Shown here: one piece after another, positions 59,694 through 64,000 of the stretch
Layout: each line of letters begins with the position of its first letter
Numbering within the stretch: position 1 is the stretch's first letter
NCBI GenBank assembly: GCA_039586095.1
Contig: JBDHLB010000034.1
Span: 1 to 64,000 of the forward strand
Length of the DNA: 64,000 nucleotides
Origin: JBDHBD01 sp039586095
GTDB taxonomy: Bacteria; Gemmatimonadota; Gemmatimonadetes; Palauibacterales; Palauibacteraceae
Reading direction: 5' to 3'
Translations under genes and position numbers: made by a program
Notes under the pieces: model-generated
Seen by the model: only the letters and a program-made list of their open reading frames with translations
What the model was told of the DNA's origin: nothing
Databases searched by the model: none

Positions 59694-60739
59694 CTTCTCG
59701 AGCCTTGCTGCGGTGGTTTCGTAGCCGACAGCGCGATGTCCCCTGGCGTGGCGCCACCGACCCCTACCGCATCTGGGTCGCCGAGGTCATGGCGCAGCAG
59801 ACGCGCATGGAGACGGTGCGTGGCTACTACGAGCGTTTTCTGAGCCGTTTCCCGGATGTTCATTCGCTCGCCGCCTCGAACCTGGACGACGTGCTGAAGT
59901 GTTGGGAAGGGCTCGGGTACTATGCCCGCGCTCGCAACCTTCACCGGGCGGCGCGTCGGCTGGTGACCGATCATGCCGGGGAGTTCCCGGCCGACCCGAG
60001 CGCGCTCCGAGCCCTGCCGGGTATCGGCGCCTACACGGCGGGGGCGATCGCGAGCATCGCGTTCGGTCTCCCCGAGCCCGCCGTGGACGGAAACGCGCGC
60101 CGCGTGCTGTCGAGGTTGTTCGACATCGAGCGCCCGACCTCCGCGAGCCTCGAGGACGTCGCACGGGGTCTTCTGTCTGAAGAGCCACAGCGAGCCGCCG
60201 AGATCAATCAGGCCCTCATGGACCTGGGTGGAGCGGTTTGCACGCCCAGGAATCCCGACTGCTCGGCCTGTCCGGTTTCCGGTTCGTGCGCGGCGCTCGC
60301 GCACGGCACGGTCGACCAACGGCCGCCCCGCCGACAACGAGGCCCCATACCCCACCACGAGGTCGCGGTCGGGGTCGTGCAGCGGAACGGACGAGTGCTG
60401 ATCGCCCGTCGGCCGGAAGAGGGGCTGTTGGGGGGTTTGTGGGAGTTCCCCGGTGGCAAGATCGAGCCCGACGAGACCCGCGCGGAGGCGATGGTGCGCG
60501 AGCTGCGAGAGGAGATGGCGATCGTGGTGGCGGCGGGTAAGCTGATCGAGCGGGTCGAGCACGCTTACAGCCACTTCCGTATCACGCTGTACGCGTTCGA
60601 CGCCCGTCTGCTGCGCGGTACGCCGCGTCCGCGCCATGCGACGGCCTGGACGTGGGCGACGCTCGCCGAGCTGTCGGAGTACGCGTTTCCGGCCGCGAAC
60701 CAGCGCGTTCTGGATGCCGTGCGAGCGAACCGGGTCTAG
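59690..60739 (+). CDS. mutY: A/G-specific adenine glycosylase with C-terminal NUDIX domain
   Basis: 349 residues from GTG 59690. The helix-hairpin-helix glycosylase domain has the catalytic Glu in VMAQQTRMETV, the hairpin LPGIGAYTAGAIASIAFG and the catalytic Asp in AVDGNARRVLSRLF. The 4Fe-4S cluster is C-x6-C-x2-C-x5-C (CTPRNPDCSACPVSGSC). The C-terminal domain (about 225-349) recognises 8-oxoG and here keeps a nearly full Nudix box, FPGGKIEPDETRAEAMVREL followed by REEMAI. It removes A mispaired with 8-oxoG. Confidence 0.96.
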   Translation: MTSRALLRWFRSRQRDVPWRGATDPYRIWVAEVMAQQTRMETVRGYYERFLSRFPDVHSLAASNLDDVLKCWEGLGYYARARNLHRAARRLVTDHAGEFPADPSALRALPGIGAYTAGAIASIAFGLPEPAVDGNARRVLSRLFDIERPTSASLEDVARGLLSEEPQRAAEINQALMDLGGAVCTPRNPDCSACPVSGSCAALAHGTVDQRPPRRQRGPIPHHEVAVGVVQRNGRVLIARRPEEGLLGGLWEFPGGKIEPDETRAEAMVRELREEMAIVVAAGKLIERVEHAYSHFRITLYAFDARLLRGTPRPRHATAWTWATLAELSEYAFPAANQRVLDAVRANRV

Positions 60740-62212
60740 TCAGACGGCCAGACCGCCCGACAGCAGGGGTCCACCACCGGGCCCGCCCCGGCGTCCGGGC
60801 CGACGACGCATGTAACCGCCCGCCTCCGTTCGGCTGGTTCTCTGCTTGGCGTGCAAACCTTCCAGCACCAGCTCACACCCAGCCACGCGTTCGCCGACCG
60901 AGCTCGAGTCGGCCACCCCGGCGGCGTCTACGAGTGAAAGCAGGCCCGAGACGGTGCCGAAGCCCTCCAGGAGTGCGGCTTCCCTGGCACCCTCCGAGAT
61001 CTGGAGCGCGCCGCCCGTGTCGAAGTACTCGACGACGGGCTGCGCGTCCTCCTCGTCGAAATGCTCGTCGAACGTGTGCGCGCTCGCAGCGGCGATCAGA
61101 TCGCGGGCCACACGATCCGATCCCTGTAGCTCTCCTTCGTATTCGAGCTCGAGCTTTCCGGTGATAGACGTGAGCGCGGCGTAGACGTCCGCTATCCGAA
61201 CGGTGGACTCCGCTTCGCCGTTTCGCAGCGCGCGCTGCTCCGCGTTCGACACCGCATTCTCCATCACCGTAATCGGCATGCGCTGGCTCACGCCCGAACG
61301 CTGATCGACACGGTTGTCTTCGCGAGCCGCGAACGCGATCCGCTCCACCAGCTCCGCGATGAAGCCGGGTTGCCGCACCTCGACGTCCCTGTCCAGGCTC
61401 GTTTCCTGGCGGGTGATCGCCACCGCTTCGGTCACCCGGCGCGGATAATGGGTGGCGATCTCGGACCCGATCCTGTCCTTGAGGGGACTGATGATCTTGC
61501 CGCGAGCCGTGTAATCCTCCGGGTTCGCCGAGAAGACGAGCAGCACGTCCAGCGGCAAGCGAACCGGATACCCTTTGATCTGTACGTCGCCTTCCTGCAT
61601 CACGTTGAACAGGGCGACCTGGATCTTGCCGGCCAGATCGGGAAGCTCGTTCATGGCAAAGATCCCGCGATTGGCGCGTGGGAGAAGGCCGTAGTGGATC
61701 GTGAGCTCGTCGGAGAGCAGGTGGCCCCCACGAGCCGCCTTGATCGGATCGAGGTCCCCGATGATGTCCGCGATCGTTACGTCGGGCGTCGCCAGCTTCT
61801 CGACGTAGCGACTGTCACGGTCGATCCACGCGATCGGCGTGTCGTCTCCCTGCCGCTCCAAGAGCTCACGGGCGCTCTTGCTGATCGGGTGGAAGGGGTC
61901 GTCGTTCACCTCGGAGCCCGCCACGACGGGAACGGCGTCATCCAACAGCTCGGGCAGAGCTCTCAGAATTCGGCTCTTGGCCTGCCCGCGCAGTCCGAGC
62001 AGGATGAAGTTGTGGCGTGAGAGAATGGCGTTCACGATCCCGGGAATCACGCTTTCTTCGTAACCCACCACGCCGGGGAACAACACGTCCCCGCCTCGCA
62101 GGCGGCGAATCACGTTCTCGCGCAACTCTTCCTTGACGGATCGCGGGCGGTATCCCGCGGCTTTCAATTCGCCGAGCGTGGCGGGTCGGGTCGCTGTTTC
62201 CGAGATCGACAT
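60740..62212 (-). CDS. MoxR/ChlI-type AAA+ ATPase (magnesium chelatase subunit I-like)
   Basis: 490 residues. A variant Walker A (LLGLRGQAKSRIL), Walker B/sensor segments (RGIFAMNELPDL, LVFSANPEDYTARGKIISPL) and the ChlI-like phrase GDLDPIKAARGGHLL are present. The helical lid carries RMPITVMENAVSNAEQRAL. The Gly-rich tail (RRRPGRRGGPGGGPLLSGG) is low complexity. It would act with the vWA protein at 57446-58723; the plus-strand dapF-mutY pair lies between them. Confidence 0.87.
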   Translation of the reverse strand: MSISETATRPATLGELKAAGYRPRSVKEELRENVIRRLRGGDVLFPGVVGYEESVIPGIVNAILSRHNFILLGLRGQAKSRILRALPELLDDAVPVVAGSEVNDDPFHPISKSARELLERQGDDTPIAWIDRDSRYVEKLATPDVTIADIIGDLDPIKAARGGHLLSDELTIHYGLLPRANRGIFAMNELPDLAGKIQVALFNVMQEGDVQIKGYPVRLPLDVLLVFSANPEDYTARGKIISPLKDRIGSEIATHYPRRVTEAVAITRQETSLDRDVEVRQPGFIAELVERIAFAAREDNRVDQRSGVSQRMPITVMENAVSNAEQRALRNGEAESTVRIADVYAALTSITGKLELEYEGELQGSDRVARDLIAAASAHTFDEHFDEEDAQPVVEYFDTGGALQISEGAREAALLEGFGTVSGLLSLVDAAGVADSSSVGERVAGCELVLEGLHAKQRTSRTEAGGYMRRRPGRRGGPGGGPLLSGGLAV

Positions 62213-62221
62213 AGCAGATCT

Positions 62222-63019
62222 CTACTGCCTGTCGGCCGCTCCCGTTCCCTCTGGGAGAGAGTGCCCGCGCTCTCGCAGGTGTTCGAGGTGGGCAAGAACC
62301 GAGAGTTCTGCGGCGTGGATCACGCCAGACGGTATGTCGCCGTAGACCTCTTCCCGTATTTCTCCGGGAGATCGGGCGCCGGCGGCGATCGCATCCAGAA
62401 TCTGGCGTTCGCGTTCCAGACGGTGCGTCCGATACTCCTCGAGCTTGGCCACCGCGTCGGCGACCCTGTCGCCGTGCCCCGGGAGGATGGCCGTGGGTCG
62501 GAGCGCCGCGAGCCGCGCAAGGCTCACCAGATACGCGCCCACATGGCCGTCCGGGTGCAGCACCACGCTGCTGCCACGGCCAAGCACCAGATCCCCTGTG
62601 AAGAGGGCGCGAGACGGCGTCCACAGGAAGCACAGGTGATCGGACGCGTGGCCTGGCGTCTCCAACGCTTCCAGTTGGCTGCCGCCGCCATCGACCGGGA
62701 TGACGTCGCCATCCTTTAGTTCCCGTCCCGCTGTCCCGAGTCGACGCAGGGTCTCGGCCGATCCGGCGAGGGGTGCCCTCAGGACCTCGGCCGCACGTGC
62801 CGCCAGGGCCGCGTGGTCCGCGTGTGAGTGCGTGACGCATACGGCTTCCACCGTCCGATCTCCGAGCAGGCCGGACAGACGTTCGAGATGGACCGGATCG
62901 TCCGGACCGGGATCGATCACGACGGGTCGTGAGCGGCCGACCACGTACGTCCGCGTCCCGTCGAGGGTCAACGGGCCCGGGTTGTCGGCCTTCAGGGTCT
63001 GGAGATCGGGCGGGGTCAC
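62222..63019 (-). CDS. MBL-fold metallo-hydrolase (LACTB2/glyoxalase II-like)
   Basis: 265 residues from GTG 63019, 4 bp after the NUDIX stop. Metal ligands: VTHSHADHAALA (HxHxDH), PGHASDHLCFLW, FTGDLVLGRGSSVV and LPGHGDRV. The C-terminal helical unit (IHAAELSVLAHLEHLRERG) resembles the winged-helix end of LACTB2-like hydrolases. It is in a run with the NUDIX and AAA genes. Confidence 0.88.
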   Translation of the reverse strand: MTPPDLQTLKADNPGPLTLDGTRTYVVGRSRPVVIDPGPDDPVHLERLSGLLGDRTVEAVCVTHSHADHAALAARAAEVLRAPLAGSAETLRRLGTAGRELKDGDVIPVDGGGSQLEALETPGHASDHLCFLWTPSRALFTGDLVLGRGSSVVLHPDGHVGAYLVSLARLAALRPTAILPGHGDRVADAVAKLEEYRTHRLERERQILDAIAAGARSPGEIREEVYGDIPSGVIHAAELSVLAHLEHLRERGHSLPEGTGAADRQ

Positions 63020-63023
63020 GGCG

Positions 63024-63830
63024 TCATTCGGCCGTATCGTATTCCGGGTCCCCCGGCATGACCGGCCAGATCTTGTCACCGCGGATGAGCAGGCGCGCGT
63101 GGATCGGCTCGACGTCTCGATCCGACAGCTCCTCGATGGCCTCCTCCAGCGTCCGGAACCCGGCCAGCTCCTCCAGCGTCTTCAGGGTCGGAAACAGCAT
63201 CCGCAGCGCCCCTTCGTGAAACCGCTCCAGGGCGTGTTGCGGAGAGATCCACAGAAAGCCCGTGTGCTCGCGGGTCAATTCGGGATCGCTCTCGGACCGC
63301 GTCTGGACCGTGAGGAAGAAGCGTGTGTCGTAGCGCCGCGAAAGCCGGGCCGGCGTGATCCAGCGCGCGAAATAGTGGGCGTCCAGCGTGGTAAAGCCGA
63401 CCTCTAGCTGCGCCACCAGGCTGGCGAAATCGATTCGGTCCGCCAGAAGCCCCGCTCGCGCCTCGCGCAGCCGGGCCGGTTCCACCGACGTGTCCGCCGG
63501 CAAGATGCCGGTCTCTTCGAACAGCTCCCGGAGGGCCGCCGTCAGGGCCGCGGGTTCCGCCGTCCCCGCAGGAAGGACGGGGAGAAGACGAGGGTCTGCG
63601 TCCGCCGGATCGATTACGCCTCCGGGAAACACGTAGGCGCCTGCCGCGAAACGAGAGGTGTCGGGTCGTCGCAGCAGCAGCACCTCGTACGGGTTCCCGG
63701 CGCTCGCGTGGGCGAGCACGATGGTCGCCGCCGGTCGAGGCTCGACCGGCGGTTCGCCGGGCGCGATGTGGCCTCTGGAGAATTCGTCGCGCTCGACACG
63801 CTCGAGCGGACTCAATTCACGATCCGTCAT
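63024..63830 (-). CDS. NUDIX hydrolase (NUDT19-like, with insert in the Nudix box)
   Basis: 268 residues. After the first strands (AATIVLAHASAGNPYEVLLL, RRPDTSRFAAGAYVFPGG) the Nudix box is interrupted by about 25 residues before ALRELFEETGIL. That long insert is a feature of the NUDT7/NUDT19 type acting on CoA or nucleotide diphosphates. Later segments: HYFARWITPARLSRRYDTRF and HTGFLWISPQHALERF. Its ATG overlaps the stop of the YIP1-like gene (ATGA). Confidence 0.85.
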   Translation of the reverse strand: MTDRELSPLERVERDEFSRGHIAPGEPPVEPRPAATIVLAHASAGNPYEVLLLRRPDTSRFAAGAYVFPGGVIDPADADPRLLPVLPAGTAEPAALTAALRELFEETGILPADTSVEPARLREARAGLLADRIDFASLVAQLEVGFTTLDAHYFARWITPARLSRRYDTRFFLTVQTRSESDPELTREHTGFLWISPQHALERFHEGALRMLFPTLKTLEELAGFRTLEEAIEELSDRDVEPIHARLLIRGDKIWPVMPGDPEYDTAE

Positions 63831-64000
63831 TCGATCAGACTGATGCCCAGGGTCGCCACGAAGAGAAAGAGGACAAACCCCACCATGAACCCGGCGATCA
63901 GCAGCGGCAGCAGCACGATCGCCACTCCGCGGCCCGTCGATGTCCTGTGTGCCTCACGGATCCCCACAATGGTCAGCACCAGGCCCCACACCCCACCGAC
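63827..64000 (-). CDS. C-terminal end of a YIP1-family membrane protein (5' part outside window)
   Basis: The last 57 residues are visible. They contain VGGVWGLVLTIVGIREAH and two hydrophobic stretches (VAIVLLPLLIAGF, VGFVLFLFVATLGI), matching the C-terminal end of bacterial YIP1/DUF1282-type membrane proteins. The gene continues beyond the right edge. The stop overlaps the NUDIX start. Confidence 0.65.
   Translation of the reverse strand, partial: VGGVWGLVLTIVGIREAHRTSTGRGVAIVLLPLLIAGFMVGFVLFLFVATLGISLIE

Noticed and set aside
1..64000. CRISPR arrays, insertion sequences, integrases or prophage genes
   Set aside because: No repeat-spacer pattern, transposase, integrase or phage structural motif was found on either strand.

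Overview
The window is GC-rich, densely coded bacterial chromosome with a diderm gene set: a TonB-dependent receptor with an ExbB-like proton channel, an outer-membrane beta-barrel protein, many lipoproteins, diaminopimelate epimerase and a soluble lytic transglycosylase. The protein styles (RemA-like regulator, ba3-type oxidase, split glycine decarboxylase, many secreted proteins of unknown function) suggest Gemmatimonadota or a close relative. That is an inference from style, because no rRNA or tRNA gene is present to settle it. I see no phage, transposase, integrase or CRISPR array.

Region 1 (about 1-12.6 kb) is redox and respiration. It holds the start of a selenium-binding/methanethiol oxidase-like lipoprotein, divergent from a sialidase-fold (BNR) protein. 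Next come a molybdenum hydroxylase catalytic subunit, a PQQ-dependent dehydrogenase, a duplicated NTF2-like lipoprotein, a ferritin-like protein and an amidohydrolase pseudogene. A compact ba3-type cytochrome c oxidase cluster follows, including a 58-residue subunit IIa that is easily missed. It abuts the 2Fe-2S subunit expected to partner the distant molybdenum subunit.

Region 2 (12.6-37 kb) is mostly housekeeping and cell envelope: a secreted multi-domain protein, TatA, an HNH endonuclease, PriA overlapping a GT-C/TPR membrane protein, and a lipoprotein with nine cysteine pairs. A peptide-use pair (dipeptide epimerase and M24 peptidase) is followed by a histone-deacetylase-family enzyme, a sigma-70 factor divergent from a PP2C phosphatase, and an HD-domain protein split by a frameshift. 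The RemA-like protein, an outer-membrane barrel, an exported Tat-lipoprotein of the epimerase fold, DNA polymerase I and a cold-shock protein with a readable promoter and terminator complete it.

Region 3 (37-57 kb) lies on the minus strand. It has slt, a TonB-dependent receptor and exbB, then a 13-gene co-directional run. In transcription order this run is slyD, a DUF1707/LiaF-like gene, gcvH, gcvPA, a metallo-hydrolase, gcvPB, a lipoate/octanoate transferase and a family-5 oligopeptide ABC transporter (two binding proteins, two permeases, two ATPases). It links peptide uptake with glycine cleavage and lipoylation of GcvH. One ATPase is frameshifted and one permease appears to start at CTG.

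Region 4 (57-64 kb) has a vWA protein and its likely MoxR/ChlI-type AAA partner on the minus strand, separated by plus-strand dapF-mutY. An MBL hydrolase, a NUDIX hydrolase and the end of a YIP1-type membrane protein follow. An otherwise empty gap at 57.07-57.45 kb holds an exceptionally strong Shine-Dalgarno site, a 22-codon ORF and a terminator-like hairpin.

Three reading-frame lesions (amidohydrolase, HD protein, OppD) in 64 kb mean either real decay or residual assembly errors. Raw reads would decide.
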